48,446 nucleotides of DNA from Eubacteriaceae bacterium (GTDB taxonomy: Bacteria > Bacillota > Clostridia > Peptostreptococcales > Anaerovoracaceae): positions 1-48,446 of the forward strand of contig JALCRY010000014.1 in the NCBI GenBank assembly GCA_022652985.1, given 5' to 3'. Below, one piece after another: positions 25,245-34,743 of the stretch (its first letter is position 1; the number at the start of each line of letters is the position of its first letter). Below the pieces are notes generated by a model. That model ran no database searches and was not told where the DNA came from. It worked only from the letters and a program-made list of their open reading frames with translations. The position numbers and the translations under genes were made by a program.

Positions 25245-26693
25245 TTATCTGCTCTGCTTGAGAACTTCGGCGACAAATGCCCATGTTCTCTGAACCGACG
25301 GGATGTTGAGTCTCTCTGATGATGTATGTACATCTTCCATATCCGGACCGATCGACACAGCATCGAGCCCGGCGATCTTGCCTGCAAACAGCCCGCATTC
25401 GAGCCCCGCATGTATAGCCTGGATGACAGGCTCTTTCCCGTACTGCTTAGTAAACACTTCTACGCACGTATCTCTGAACTCTGAATCGTCCTTGAATTCC
25501 CAGCCCGGATAATCACCGGTGAACTCCATGCGGCCGCCGAGATATTCCGTCAGCGATGTGAGCCTGTCAGTCAGAGCATTTTTCTCCGATGCAACTGAAC
25601 TTCTTACGCTGGCAGAAGCTTCGAGTTCTTTTTCTCCCAGCTTCAGGATGCCGAGATTGAGAGATGTTTCGACAAGACCGTCGATATCTCTGCTCATGCG
25701 CTGCACTCCCTGAGGATGATTTACCAGTAATGTAATGACCTTGCTCGTGCTTTCTTTGTCGAGCGCGCTGACTTTTTTCACGCCCTCATTCACACAGGAA
25801 ACTTCCGCGCCCGGATCCGATGTCTTGAATTCGTGCCTTACGATCTTATCAAAATCCGCGGCAGTTTTTTCAACAGCTGCGCAATATTCGTCTTTCACTC
25901 TTATTTCAGCCGTGCAGTCTTTGGTGATCGCGTTGTCTTTCTGCCCGCCTTCCAGACTGACAAGCCTGAATTTGGCATCCTTCGAAATGCTGTAGAGAAG
26001 CCTTCCCATAAGGATGCTCGCATTCCCGCGCTCCTGATCTATCATCTGTCCGGAGTGTCCGCCCAGCAGTCCGCTGATGCCGAGTTTATATATATTGCCT
26101 TCTTTTTCTTTTCTCTTTACCGGAATGATCGATTTCGCTGTAACGCCGCCCGCGCAGCTTACCGTGAAAATGCCTTCCTCTTCAGAATCGATATTCAGGA
26201 ATTTCTTCGCGGTCAGTCGGGAAACATCCATGGCCTCCGCTCCGAACATGCCGACTTCTTCATCGACAGTAAACACACATTCGAGTCTCGGGTGCTGCAG
26301 ACTGTCGTCCGACAATGCCGCCAGCGCCATTGCTACAGCAATGCCGTCGTCCCCGCCGAGAGTCGTGCCGTCGGCGCGCAGCCAGTCACCTTCGATCACC
26401 GGCGTTATTCCTTCCTTTTCAAAATCGATTTCTTTTCCCGCATCTTTTTCGCACACCATATCGATATGCCCCTGAATGATGACAGGCGCTGCATTTTCGT
26501 ATCCTTCTGCTGCTTCTTTGATGATAATGACATTGTTGGATGCATCCTGATAATGCTCCAGCCCGTGTTCCACTGCAAAATCAACTAGATAATCGCTGAT
26601 TTGCTTAGTGTTTCCCGAACCGTGAGGGATGCTGCAGATGTCTTCAAAATAGCCGAATACGGATTGCGGCTTCAGATTGTCTAACTTTCCCAT
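25245..26693 (-). CDS. pepD: aminoacyl-histidine dipeptidase (M20 family, PepD)
   Basis: This zinc dipeptidase cleaves X-His and other dipeptides in the cytoplasm. The 482-residue length is typical. Visible metal-site motifs are QGHIDMVCEK, LGGDDGIAVAMALA (bridging Asp) and TVDEEVGMFGAE (catalytic Glu pair), with IDSEEEG following. It is monocistronic, divergent from arcA, and ends in its own terminator. Confidence 0.95.
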   Translation of the reverse strand: MGKLDNLKPQSVFGYFEDICSIPHGSGNTKQISDYLVDFAVEHGLEHYQDASNNVIIIKEAAEGYENAAPVIIQGHIDMVCEKDAGKEIDFEKEGITPVIEGDWLRADGTTLGGDDGIAVAMALAALSDDSLQHPRLECVFTVDEEVGMFGAEAMDVSRLTAKKFLNIDSEEEGIFTVSCAGGVTAKSIIPVKRKEKEGNIYKLGISGLLGGHSGQMIDQERGNASILMGRLLYSISKDAKFRLVSLEGGQKDNAITKDCTAEIRVKDEYCAAVEKTAADFDKIVRHEFKTSDPGAEVSCVNEGVKKVSALDKESTSKVITLLVNHPQGVQRMSRDIDGLVETSLNLGILKLGEKELEASASVRSSVASEKNALTDRLTSLTEYLGGRMEFTGDYPGWEFKDDSEFRDTCVEVFTKQYGKEPVIQAIHAGLECGLFAGKIAGLDAVSIGPDMEDVHTSSERLNIPSVQRTWAFVAEVLKQSR

Positions 26694-26738
26694 AGTCTTT
26701 GTCTCCTTTTATCGAATTATACTTTTCACACATCGGGT

Positions 26739-26766
26739 ATTATATCACATGATGATATTATTGCAA
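26739..26766 (-). promoter_or_regulatory. pepD promoter (extended -10, shared -35)
   Basis: On the minus strand TTGCAA (26766-26761), a 16-base spacer and TATAAT (26744-26739) within TGATATAAT. The -35 is self-complementary and is also the -35 of the plus-strand arcA promoter. A second TATAAT nearer the gene (26721-26716) is an alternative. Confidence 0.5.
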
Positions 26767-26788
26767 TGTTTTCGGCAGATGATAAAAT
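26761..26788 (+). promoter_or_regulatory. arcA promoter (shared -35)
   Basis: TTGCAA (26761-26766), a 16-base spacer and TAAAAT (26783-26788), about 40 bases before the arcA ATG. A TATAAT at 26810-26815 lies too close to the ribosome-binding site to be a likely -10. Confidence 0.5.
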
Positions 26789-26830
26789 GGTATACGGTAA
26801 TGTTGTATCTATAATTTAAAAGGAGAAATA

Positions 26831-28051
26831 ATGCCGCAGGACATACATATATATTCCGAGATCGGAAAGCTGAAAAAGGTTCTGCTCCACAGACTCGGGA
26901 AAGAAATCGAAGGACTGGTGCCGCAGAATTTCGAGCGCCTGCTCTTTGATGATATCCCGTACCTTAAAGTGGCGCAGCAGGAGCATGACAGATTTGCGGA
27001 AGTGCTCCGCGAAAATGATATCGAAGTCGCATATTACACGGACGAGACCGCCAAGGCGCTTTCCCGTGACTGGGTCCGCAAGGAATTTATCCTGAGATTC
27101 ATAAACGAGAGCGATGTCTATTCAGAGGAAGCGAAATATCAGATCACAGACTATCTGATGAATATGCCTGTGAAAGATCTGCTCGACAAGGCCGTGAACG
27201 GAGTGAAAAAAACGGATATCGATCTGCGTGAGGCCAGATCACTTGTCAATTATGTCAATAACAGCTATCCGTATTATACTGATCCGATGCCGAATCTTTA
27301 TTTCACGCGCGATCAGGGGGCATTCGTGGGCAACGGCCTTACGGTACATCATATGAGTACCAAAGCCAGAAGACGTGAAGCGCTTTTCCTGGAATACATG
27401 TATAGATTCGACCGCGATCTTGCGCAGCCTGATACGCCTCTGTGGTACGATTACGACGATCCTTACTCGCTTGAAGGCGGCGACATACTCGTCCTTTCCG
27501 ACAAGATAGTTGCAGTCGGTCTTTCGCAGAGAACTACCGCGGCCGGTATAGAGGCCTTTGCCTCAAAACTCCTCGGGCACTCGTCGTTTGAAAAGATCCT
27601 GGTATTCGAGATCCCGAAAAAGAGAGCCTTCATGCATCTGGACACGGTATTCACCATGGTCGACTACGACAAGTTCACGATACATCCGGAAATCGAAGGT
27701 CCGCTCCAGATATATGAGATAACGCTCGACAAAGAAGGAAACGGCCGCTTCGTAAGCATACAGGACAGCCTGAAAAAAATACTCGCAGCGGAGCTCGGCC
27801 TGCCGGCAGTGGAACTTATCCGCTGCGGCGGTGACGATGATATGGCGGCGCAGAGAGAACAGTGGAACGACGGCTCGAACACGCTCGCGATCGCTCCCGG
27901 CAGAGTCATAACTTATGAGCGTAACTATATTACAAATGAACTGCTGGCGAAAAAAGGAATCGATGTTATCACCATCCCTTCCTCAGAACTTTCAAGAGGC
28001 AGAGGCGGCCCGAGATGCATGAGCTGTCCTGTGAACAGAGAAGACCTGTAG
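26831..28051 (+). CDS. arcA: arginine deiminase
   Basis: The enzyme hydrolyses arginine to citrulline and ammonia, the first step of the ADI pathway. The 406-residue product has FTRD (158-161), EGGD (Glu215-Asp218), HLDTVFT (His269) and the nucleophile Cys396 in GGPRCMSCP, all expected for the family. AAAAGGAG precedes the ATG. It is monocistronic here. Ornithine carbamoyltransferase is encoded convergently downstream, but no carbamate kinase or ArcD antiporter is in the window. Confidence 0.97.
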   Translation: MPQDIHIYSEIGKLKKVLLHRLGKEIEGLVPQNFERLLFDDIPYLKVAQQEHDRFAEVLRENDIEVAYYTDETAKALSRDWVRKEFILRFINESDVYSEEAKYQITDYLMNMPVKDLLDKAVNGVKKTDIDLREARSLVNYVNNSYPYYTDPMPNLYFTRDQGAFVGNGLTVHHMSTKARRREALFLEYMYRFDRDLAQPDTPLWYDYDDPYSLEGGDILVLSDKIVAVGLSQRTTAAGIEAFASKLLGHSSFEKILVFEIPKKRAFMHLDTVFTMVDYDKFTIHPEIEGPLQIYEITLDKEGNGRFVSIQDSLKKILAAELGLPAVELIRCGGDDDMAAQREQWNDGSNTLAIAPGRVITYERNYITNELLAKKGIDVITIPSSELSRGRGGPRCMSCPVNREDL

Positions 28052-28060
28052 AATATACTG

Positions 28061-28108
28061 AAACGGGGCTGCCGCAGCCGGAAATATCCCGGCACGGCCG
28101 CCCCGTTT
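28061..28108. terminator. bidirectional terminator between arcA and argF
   Basis: AAACGGGGC (28061-28069) pairs with GCCCCGTTT (28100-28108), with further GC pairing inside. It lies between the convergent stop codons of arcA and argF. Confidence 0.75.
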
Positions 28109-28133
28109 ATTATGCAGTAATTATAATCTTTCC

Positions 28134-29138
28134 TCAGTTCTGATTTCCCAGCGTCGCCACCATGACCGCCTTGATCGTATGCAGTCTGTTTTCCGCTTCA
28201 TCGAACACCACGGAATTGCGGCTTCTGAATACCTCGTCCGTCACTTCCCTGATGTCGTATCCGAGTTCTTTCTGTTCTGCTGCCATAGCTGTTTCAAAAT
28301 CATGGAACGACGGCAGGCAGTGCATGAATAGCACATCCTCGTTTCCTGTCATATCGAGCATTTCTCTTGTGACTTTGAAAGGTGAAAGCATCTTTACTTT
28401 CTGCGGTATTTCTGCTTCTTCTCCCATTGAAGCCCAGATATCCGTATAAATAACGTCCGCGCCCTCAAGGGCCGACGGATCGCTCGTAACCTGTATTACT
28501 GCACCCGTATCGCTTGCCACATCATCCACGCGCTTGAGTATTGTGCGGTCGACCTGGTTAACAAGTTCCTCCGGTCCGTAAGCCACGAAATCCATGCCCA
28601 TCTTCGCGCATCCGTACATCCATGCATAGCTCATGTTGTTTCTGATATCGCCGACAAACACTACCTTGCACTTTGCCAGCGGCTTGGCAATATGCTCTTC
28701 CATCGTGAGCATGTCTGCGAGGATCTGCGTCGGATGATCGACATCCGTAAGTCCGTTCCATACCGGAATGCCGGAATACTTCGCCAGATCTTCAACGAGT
28801 TTCTGCGACGAGCCTCTGTATTCGATGCCGTCATACATTCTGCCGAAAACCCTGGCCGAATCTTCTACCGATTCTTTCTTGCCGAACTGCGAGCTGTTCT
28901 TATCTATAAATGTCGGATGACCGCCTTCATCGAGCACGCCTACTTCAAACGAGCTTCTCGTTCTGGTCGACGTTTTCTCGAAAAGCATTACTATATTCTT
29001 GCCTTCGAGCGTATGCCCCTGTATGCCTGCTCTCTTCTTCGCCTTGAGATCATGCGCCAGGTCCAGCATGTACCTGATCTCTTCAGGTGTAAAATCCATA
29101 AGTGTCAGGAAACTCCTGCCTTTTAAGTTAACTGCCAT
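28134..29138 (-). CDS. argF: ornithine carbamoyltransferase
   Basis: It joins carbamoyl phosphate and ornithine to give citrulline, or runs in reverse in arginine breakdown. The 334 residues carry the carbamoyl-phosphate loop STRTR (57-61), the HPTQ motif in VDHPTQILAD and the HCLP motif near residue 273. It starts 13 bases after carB and is the last gene of a carA-carB-argF unit, which argues for a biosynthetic setting, although arcA lies next to it and a catabolic role is also possible. Confidence 0.95.
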   Translation of the reverse strand: MAVNLKGRSFLTLMDFTPEEIRYMLDLAHDLKAKKRAGIQGHTLEGKNIVMLFEKTSTRTRSSFEVGVLDEGGHPTFIDKNSSQFGKKESVEDSARVFGRMYDGIEYRGSSQKLVEDLAKYSGIPVWNGLTDVDHPTQILADMLTMEEHIAKPLAKCKVVFVGDIRNNMSYAWMYGCAKMGMDFVAYGPEELVNQVDRTILKRVDDVASDTGAVIQVTSDPSALEGADVIYTDIWASMGEEAEIPQKVKMLSPFKVTREMLDMTGNEDVLFMHCLPSFHDFETAMAAEQKELGYDIREVTDEVFRSRNSVVFDEAENRLHTIKAVMVATLGNQN

Positions 29139-29151
29139 TGAATGTTCCTCC

Positions 29152-32100
29152 TTAAATCGTGTTGATGTCGACCATGTTTACCGAATCGAGCGTCTTGCCT
29201 GAAAGCAGGCAGTTCGCAAGCGCGTTGGCTGTATCCATCGATGTCAGCGTGGCAATGCTTCTTTCGATAGCCTTACGCCTCATCTGGACTGATGCCATAG
29301 CCGGGTCTCTTCCTATCTTTGAAGTGGAAATTACGAAATCCACTTCGCCCGTATCGAATATCGTATCTGTATTCGGTTCCGGTTCATCGATTTTGTTGAT
29401 GTGATGCGCGTGCATCCCGTGTTCGTTGAAATAGCTGCAGGTTCCCTTCGTAGCATATATCTCGTAGCCGAACTGTTCGAATTTCCTGGCCACTGTGAGC
29501 GCATCTGCCTTGTCTGCATCTTTAACAGTGAACAGCACTATATTGCCCACCTTGTGGAGCTCATATCCCGCACCCAGCAGTCCCTTGAAGAGCGCCGACT
29601 CCAGATCCTTATCGATGCCCAGCACTTCTCCCGTGGATTTCATCTCCGGTCCAAGCTGCGAATCCGCATCCGTCAGCTTAGGGAAGCTGAATACCGGCAC
29701 CTTGACCGCGAAGTAATCCCCGGAAGGAACGAGTCCCGGTTTATATCCCATGCTCTCAAGCGTCTCGCCGAGAAGTATCTTCGTCGCGAGATCCACTATC
29801 GGAACATTCGTCACCTTGCTGATGTACGGCACTGTTCTCGATGATCTCGGATTCACTTCGATGACATAGAGCGTGTTCTGGTAATATACATATTGAATAT
29901 TGACAAGTCCGAGGACGTGCAGTTCTTTAGCCAGCATGCCCGTGAACTCTACGATCTTATCGATGACCGACTGCGACAGCGCATATGGCGGATATACTGA
30001 TATAGAATCGCCGGAATGCACTCCCGCTCTCTCTATATGCTCCATGATGCCCGGGATAAGGAAGTTCTCTCCGTCGCAGACGGCATCGACTTCTATTTCC
30101 TGGCCCATCAGATATTTATCTATAAGTACCGGGTTCTCCAGTTCTCCGTTTCTCGTAATGATGCCCATGTATTCCACGACATCCTTCTCGCTGTAGGCGA
30201 TGATCATGTTCTGTCCGCCCAGTACGTATGAAGGACGCAGTAATACAGGATATCCGAGTTCGTTCGCTTCTCTGACGGCGACATCTGTCGTGAATGCGGT
30301 CTTCCCCTCAGGCTGCGGTATGCCGCACTTGTCGAGAAGCTCGTTGAATCTCTCGCGGTCTTCCGCCGCATCTATATCATCCGCCGATGTGCCGAGAATA
30401 TTGATTCCCTTTTCGGTAAGATGCTTAGTCAGTTTGATAGCTGTCTGCCCGCCGAACTGAACTATGGCTCCCCACGGCTTTTCCGTTTCGAGGACCCCGT
30501 CGACATCTTCCGGCGTCAGCGGCTCAAAATAGAGTCTGTCGGAAATGTCGAAGTCCGTGCTTACGGTCTCCGGATTGTTGTTCACGATTATCGCTTCATA
30601 GCCGGCATCCTTCAGCGCCTTGACACAGTGTACCGAGCAGTAGTCGAACTCGATGCCCTGTCCGATCCTTATAGGGCCCGAACCGAATACGATGACCTTC
30701 TTCTTGCCGGTCGAATGCTCTTTGATAAACTCCGCCGCTTCGTTTTCTTCGTCATATGTAGCGTAGAAATAAGGCGTCTCCGCTTCGAATTCGGCAGCAC
30801 AGGTATCTACCATTTTGAATGCAGCCGGTATTCTCTTCGGCGGCTTCTGTCCGCTGAGTTCTATAATAGTCGAATCCAGGAAGCCGAGATCCTTCGCATC
30901 CTTGTACTTCTCTTCGGTGAGTTCTCCGTCGCCGAGGAACCATTCCATATATACGAGATTGTTGATCTTGGAGAGGAACCATCTGTCTATCTTGGTAATG
31001 TCGAATATCGTCTCCAGATCTATGCCTCTCTTGAACGCTTCGTAGACTACAAATATCCTTTCATCGTCGCAGTCGTACAGTTTGTCGTGTACTTCTTCAT
31101 CTGAAAGTGCTTTGAGCTTCGGAAGATTGAGAGTTTCCAGCCCGAGCTCTATAGAGCGGACCGCTTTCATCAGCGCCTGCTCGAAGAAGCTGCCTATCGC
31201 CATGACTTCTCCGGTAGCCTTCATCTGTGTTCCGAGAGTCCTCTTGGCATAGACGAACTTGTCGAACGGCCACTTCGGGAACTTGACTACCACATAGTCC
31301 AGCGCAGGCTCGAAACAGGCGAACGTCTTGCCCGTAACTGCGTTCTTTATTTCATCAAGCGAATATCCGATCGCTATCCTGCTCGCGACTTTCGCGATAG
31401 GATACCCCGTCGCCTTGGAAGCGAGAGCCGACGAACGCGACACCCTCGGGTTTACTTCTATTACTGCATACTCGAAACTGTCCGGGTTCAGAGCGAACTG
31501 GCAGTTGCAGCCGCCCTCGACTCCGAGTTCCTGAATGATCTTGATCGCCGAAGTCCTCAGCATCTGATATTCTTTATCCGCCAGCGTGACAGCCGGAGCT
31601 ATAACAATCGAATCTCCCGTATGCACTCCGACAGGATCGAGGTTTTCCATCGAGCATACTGTGATGCAGTTGTTCTTGGCATCACGCATAACTTCGAACT
31701 CTATTTCTTTCCAGCCCGATACGCACTTCTCAACGAGTATCTGAGTTATAGGGCTCTGCCTGAGTCCGGCGCTGCCGATTATTTCGAGTTCCTTTCTCGT
31801 CTCGCATATGCCGCCGCCCGTTCCGCCGAGCGTAAAGGCAGGCCTGACGATGACCGGATAGCCGATTTCGTTGTCGGCAAACTCCAGAGCCGAATCAATG
31901 TCCGTCACGACCTTTGAAGGTATGACAGGCTCGCCGATGCTTTCCAGCATGTCTTTGAACATCTGTCTGTCTTCGGCCTTGTCTATCGTCACCGGATCCG
32001 CGCCGAGAAGCTTGACTCCCTGTTCTTCGAGGAAGCCCTCCTTTGCCAGCTGCATCGCCAGTGTGAGGCCGGTCTGGCCTCCCATCGTCGGCAGGATGCT

Positions 32101-32352
32101 GTCCGGTTTTTCTATCTTGATTATTTTCTTCAGTACAGGAACAATAAGCGGTTCTATGTAAACCTTATCCGCCATTGTCTTATCTGTCATGATAGTAGCA
32201 GGATTGGAGTTGATCAGAACTACCTCCAGGCCTTCCTCGCGGAGAGTCCTGCAGACCTGATTGCCCGCGTAATCGAATTCCGCCGCCTGACCTATGACGA
32301 TAGGACCCGATCCTATTACTAAAACTTTATGTATATCGCTGCGTAATGGCAT
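29152..32352 (-). CDS. carB: carbamoyl-phosphate synthase large subunit
   Basis: It makes carbamoyl phosphate from bicarbonate, ATP and the ammonia channelled from CarA. The 1066 residues contain the duplicated ATP-grasp halves (the first begins VLVIGSGPIVIGQAAEFDY, the second VIVFGSGPIRIGQGIEFDY) and a C-terminal MGS-like allosteric domain (about 930-1066). It starts 9 bases after carA. Confidence 0.97.
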   Translation of the reverse strand: MPLRSDIHKVLVIGSGPIVIGQAAEFDYAGNQVCRTLREEGLEVVLINSNPATIMTDKTMADKVYIEPLIVPVLKKIIKIEKPDSILPTMGGQTGLTLAMQLAKEGFLEEQGVKLLGADPVTIDKAEDRQMFKDMLESIGEPVIPSKVVTDIDSALEFADNEIGYPVIVRPAFTLGGTGGGICETRKELEIIGSAGLRQSPITQILVEKCVSGWKEIEFEVMRDAKNNCITVCSMENLDPVGVHTGDSIVIAPAVTLADKEYQMLRTSAIKIIQELGVEGGCNCQFALNPDSFEYAVIEVNPRVSRSSALASKATGYPIAKVASRIAIGYSLDEIKNAVTGKTFACFEPALDYVVVKFPKWPFDKFVYAKRTLGTQMKATGEVMAIGSFFEQALMKAVRSIELGLETLNLPKLKALSDEEVHDKLYDCDDERIFVVYEAFKRGIDLETIFDITKIDRWFLSKINNLVYMEWFLGDGELTEEKYKDAKDLGFLDSTIIELSGQKPPKRIPAAFKMVDTCAAEFEAETPYFYATYDEENEAAEFIKEHSTGKKKVIVFGSGPIRIGQGIEFDYCSVHCVKALKDAGYEAIIVNNNPETVSTDFDISDRLYFEPLTPEDVDGVLETEKPWGAIVQFGGQTAIKLTKHLTEKGINILGTSADDIDAAEDRERFNELLDKCGIPQPEGKTAFTTDVAVREANELGYPVLLRPSYVLGGQNMIIAYSEKDVVEYMGIITRNGELENPVLIDKYLMGQEIEVDAVCDGENFLIPGIMEHIERAGVHSGDSISVYPPYALSQSVIDKIVEFTGMLAKELHVLGLVNIQYVYYQNTLYVIEVNPRSSRTVPYISKVTNVPIVDLATKILLGETLESMGYKPGLVPSGDYFAVKVPVFSFPKLTDADSQLGPEMKSTGEVLGIDKDLESALFKGLLGAGYELHKVGNIVLFTVKDADKADALTVARKFEQFGYEIYATKGTCSYFNEHGMHAHHINKIDEPEPNTDTIFDTGEVDFVISTSKIGRDPAMASVQMRRKAIERSIATLTSMDTANALANCLLSGKTLDSVNMVDINTI

Positions 32353-32361
32353 TTTCTCCTC

Positions 32362-33486
32362 CTACTTTTCGTTTTTATGAGCTTCGATGTTATCAATGAA
32401 CCGGTCAAACAGATACTGCGTATCCTGCGGGCCCGCCGCAGCTTCAGGATGGAACTGTACCGTGAATGTATACGGTCTGTTGTATTCCACGCCTTCGCAG
32501 CTTCCGTCGTTCGCATTGTAATGGCTTATCTTCCCTACTTCTTCCGGCACGGAATCGTTCACCACATAATATCCGTGATTCTGTGTCGTAACGAATACAC
32601 GGTCGATCTTCTTGTCCACGACCGGCTGGTTCGCGCCTCTGTGTCCGTATTTGAGCTTCGCAGTCCTGCCGCCTGTCGCCAGCGCCATCAGCTGATGCCC
32701 GAGACAAATACCGAGGATCGGAATGTCGCTCTTCTCATATATCTCTTTAATATTTGCGATGACCTCTGTGTTCTCCGCAGGATCCCCCGGGCCGTTGGAC
32801 AGCATGATCCCGTCCGGCTCGTATTTTTTTATATCCGCCAGCGTCGAATCGTAAGGCACTACGGTAACATTGCAGCCTCTGTTGTTCAGGCTCCTCGCAA
32901 TATTCCTCTTGAATCCGAAATCGAAAAGGACGACATTATACTTCGGGTCTTTCGACGGGAAGTAATGCGGAGCGTCCCAGGAAACGGATTTTACCGCGTC
33001 TTTTATCGTGAAAGCGTTGATTTTTTCAAGCAGTTCATCCATGTCGTCAGGCCATTTTGTAGTAATGGCTCCGTTCATTACACCGTGCTCGCGTATCTTT
33101 TTTGTGAGCGCACGCGTGTCGATATCGTATATCCCCACAATATCGTTGTTGCTGAGATATTCTCCCAGCGTCGACTGGCTGCGGAAATTCGAAGGTTCAT
33201 AGCACCATTCTCTGATGATATACCCCCTGAGCCATATCCTGCTCGATTCCGGATCCACCGTATTTACTCCGTAATTTCCTATCAGCGGAAATGTCTGTGT
33301 GACGATCTGCCCGAAATAACTCGGATCTGTCAATGTCTCCTGATATCCCGTCATTCCTGTCGTGAATACTACCTCTCCGATGGTAGTGCCCATGGCACCA
33401 AGGCTGAAACCGTTGAAAACAGTCCCGTCCGCCAGGATGAGCCATGCCTTTTTCCCTTCTCTGTACGCCATTTTGCTGCTTGTCAT
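32362..33486 (-). CDS. carA: carbamoyl-phosphate synthase small subunit (glutaminase)
   Basis: It releases ammonia from glutamine for CarB. I start at the ATG at 33486, which follows GAAAGGAGC; the upstream in-frame ATG at 33516 lies inside the -10 box of the promoter and cannot be used. The product has 374 residues. The N-terminal CPSase domain is followed by a class I amidotransferase domain with the nucleophile Cys in LGICLGHQ and the His/Glu pair in QFHPEA. It is the first gene of carA-carB-argF. Confidence 0.95.
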   Translation of the reverse strand: MTSSKMAYREGKKAWLILADGTVFNGFSLGAMGTTIGEVVFTTGMTGYQETLTDPSYFGQIVTQTFPLIGNYGVNTVDPESSRIWLRGYIIREWCYEPSNFRSQSTLGEYLSNNDIVGIYDIDTRALTKKIREHGVMNGAITTKWPDDMDELLEKINAFTIKDAVKSVSWDAPHYFPSKDPKYNVVLFDFGFKRNIARSLNNRGCNVTVVPYDSTLADIKKYEPDGIMLSNGPGDPAENTEVIANIKEIYEKSDIPILGICLGHQLMALATGGRTAKLKYGHRGANQPVVDKKIDRVFVTTQNHGYYVVNDSVPEEVGKISHYNANDGSCEGVEYNRPYTFTVQFHPEAAAGPQDTQYLFDRFIDNIEAHKNEK

Positions 33487-33515
33487 TATCGTGCTCCTTT
33501 CAAATTCCATGCACA

Positions 33516-33544
33516 ATTATACATTCATAGTCGCTTCAGGTCAA
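33516..33544 (-). promoter_or_regulatory. sigma-A promoter of carA-carB-argF
   Basis: On the minus strand TTGACC (33544-33539), a 17-base spacer and a perfect TATAAT (33521-33516). The leader is only about 22 bases, so there is no room for a PyrR-type attenuator; any control would have to act at the promoter. Confidence 0.75.
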
Positions 33545-33586
33545 CAAAATATTGCTGATTTTTTCATATTTCTGTATAAATATTCA

Positions 33587-34726
33587 TCATGCATCACGTT
33601 TCGGCTTCTCTCCGTGAAACTGATAATATGTGACTTCGATATTTCCATTGAAAAGCTTTCTTCTCCGGTCGGCTTTTCTGCCCAGTATTTTGTCCTCGGC
33701 CCCTTTGTCAGCCGTGATTATGAAAAGTGACCAGTCCGGATTCTGCGCGAAGAAACTTCCCAGCGCGCTGTATATGGCCGCTATCGCTTCTCTGTCGCCT
33801 ATCCTCGCCCCGTACGGCGGATTCATGATCATTACGCCGTTTTTCTCAGCCGCCTGAAAATCCGCAATGTCCAGCCGGCTGAACTCGATGCAGTCGTCGA
33901 CTCCCGCTTCCTCCGCATTTGCTCTGGCGGCTTCTATCGCTTCTTCATCTATATCCGAAGCGCATATCCGGAGATCGGCGTCATAATCGACCGCTTCATA
34001 TGCGAGACGCCTTTCATCTTTCCAAATATCTTCCGGAACTATGTCCCAGCCTTCAGAGGCGAAATGTCTTCCGAGCCCCGGGGCGATGTTTCTGCCTATC
34101 ATCGCCGCCTCTATGGCAATAGTTCCCGATCCGCAGGTGGGATCTGCCAGAAATCTGTCTTTGTTCCAGAACGAAAGCTGCACCATCGCCGCTGCCAGTG
34201 TTTCTTTCAGAGGAGCCGCGACAGGCGCTGTCCTGTATCCCCTCTTATGCAGTCCCGGCCCGGTGGTGTCGACAGTCAGCGTCACTCTGTTTTTGAGAAG
34301 CGTGACTTTGATCGTATATTCCGCTCCGGTCTCCGGCAGCTGCGGTGTAGAATAGAAATCCCCCAGCCTGTCCGCCACTGCCTTTTTGACAATGCTCTGG
34401 CAAGCCGGCACACTGTGCAGGACCGATTTTACCGATGTCCCGATGACATCGAATTTCCCGTCCGCCGGAATAAGTTCCTCCCAGGAAACGCCTTTTGTCA
34501 GCTGAAACAGATCTTCGAATGTCTCGGCTTCAAACTCGGCCATCCTGAGAAGCACCCTGTCGGCAGTGCGCAGCCAGAGGTTGCATTTCGCTATGGCCCT
34601 GTCATCGCCTTCAAATGTCACTTTTCCGTCTTCCGTTTTTATTATCTCATATCCGAGAGCTTCTATTTCCCGTCTCACGACTGCCTCCAGCCCGAATGTT
34701 GCTGTGGCGATCAGTTCTCTTTTCAT
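33587..34726 (-). CDS. THUMP-domain class I RNA (guanine-N2) methyltransferase, RlmL-N/YpsC type
   Basis: From the ATG at 34726 the product has 379 residues; the alternative TTG at 34738 would touch the ribosome-binding site. An N-terminal ferredoxin-like/THUMP region (about 1-160) is followed by a Rossmann methyltransferase with LADPTCGSGTIAIEAAMIGRN (SAM motif) and the catalytic NPPYG motif. Members methylate guanine N2 in 23S rRNA. A strong intrinsic terminator ends directly at the Shine-Dalgarno, so expression requires read-through of that terminator from mreB or beyond. Confidence 0.9.
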   Translation of the reverse strand: MKRELIATATFGLEAVVRREIEALGYEIIKTEDGKVTFEGDDRAIAKCNLWLRTADRVLLRMAEFEAETFEDLFQLTKGVSWEELIPADGKFDVIGTSVKSVLHSVPACQSIVKKAVADRLGDFYSTPQLPETGAEYTIKVTLLKNRVTLTVDTTGPGLHKRGYRTAPVAAPLKETLAAAMVQLSFWNKDRFLADPTCGSGTIAIEAAMIGRNIAPGLGRHFASEGWDIVPEDIWKDERRLAYEAVDYDADLRICASDIDEEAIEAARANAEEAGVDDCIEFSRLDIADFQAAEKNGVMIMNPPYGARIGDREAIAAIYSALGSFFAQNPDWSLFIITADKGAEDKILGRKADRRRKLFNGNIEVTYYQFHGEKPKRDA

Positions 34727-34743
34727 TGATATTTCCAACTCCT

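Noticed and set aside
33487-33516. Upstream ATG as the carA start
   Set aside because: This ATG lies within the TATAAT of the promoter, upstream of the expected transcription start; the ATG at 33486 has a proper ribosome-binding site.
32377-33558. Plus-strand frame of 393 codons opposite carA
   Set aside because: Shadow of carA; it also reads through the carA promoter, and no homology is visible.
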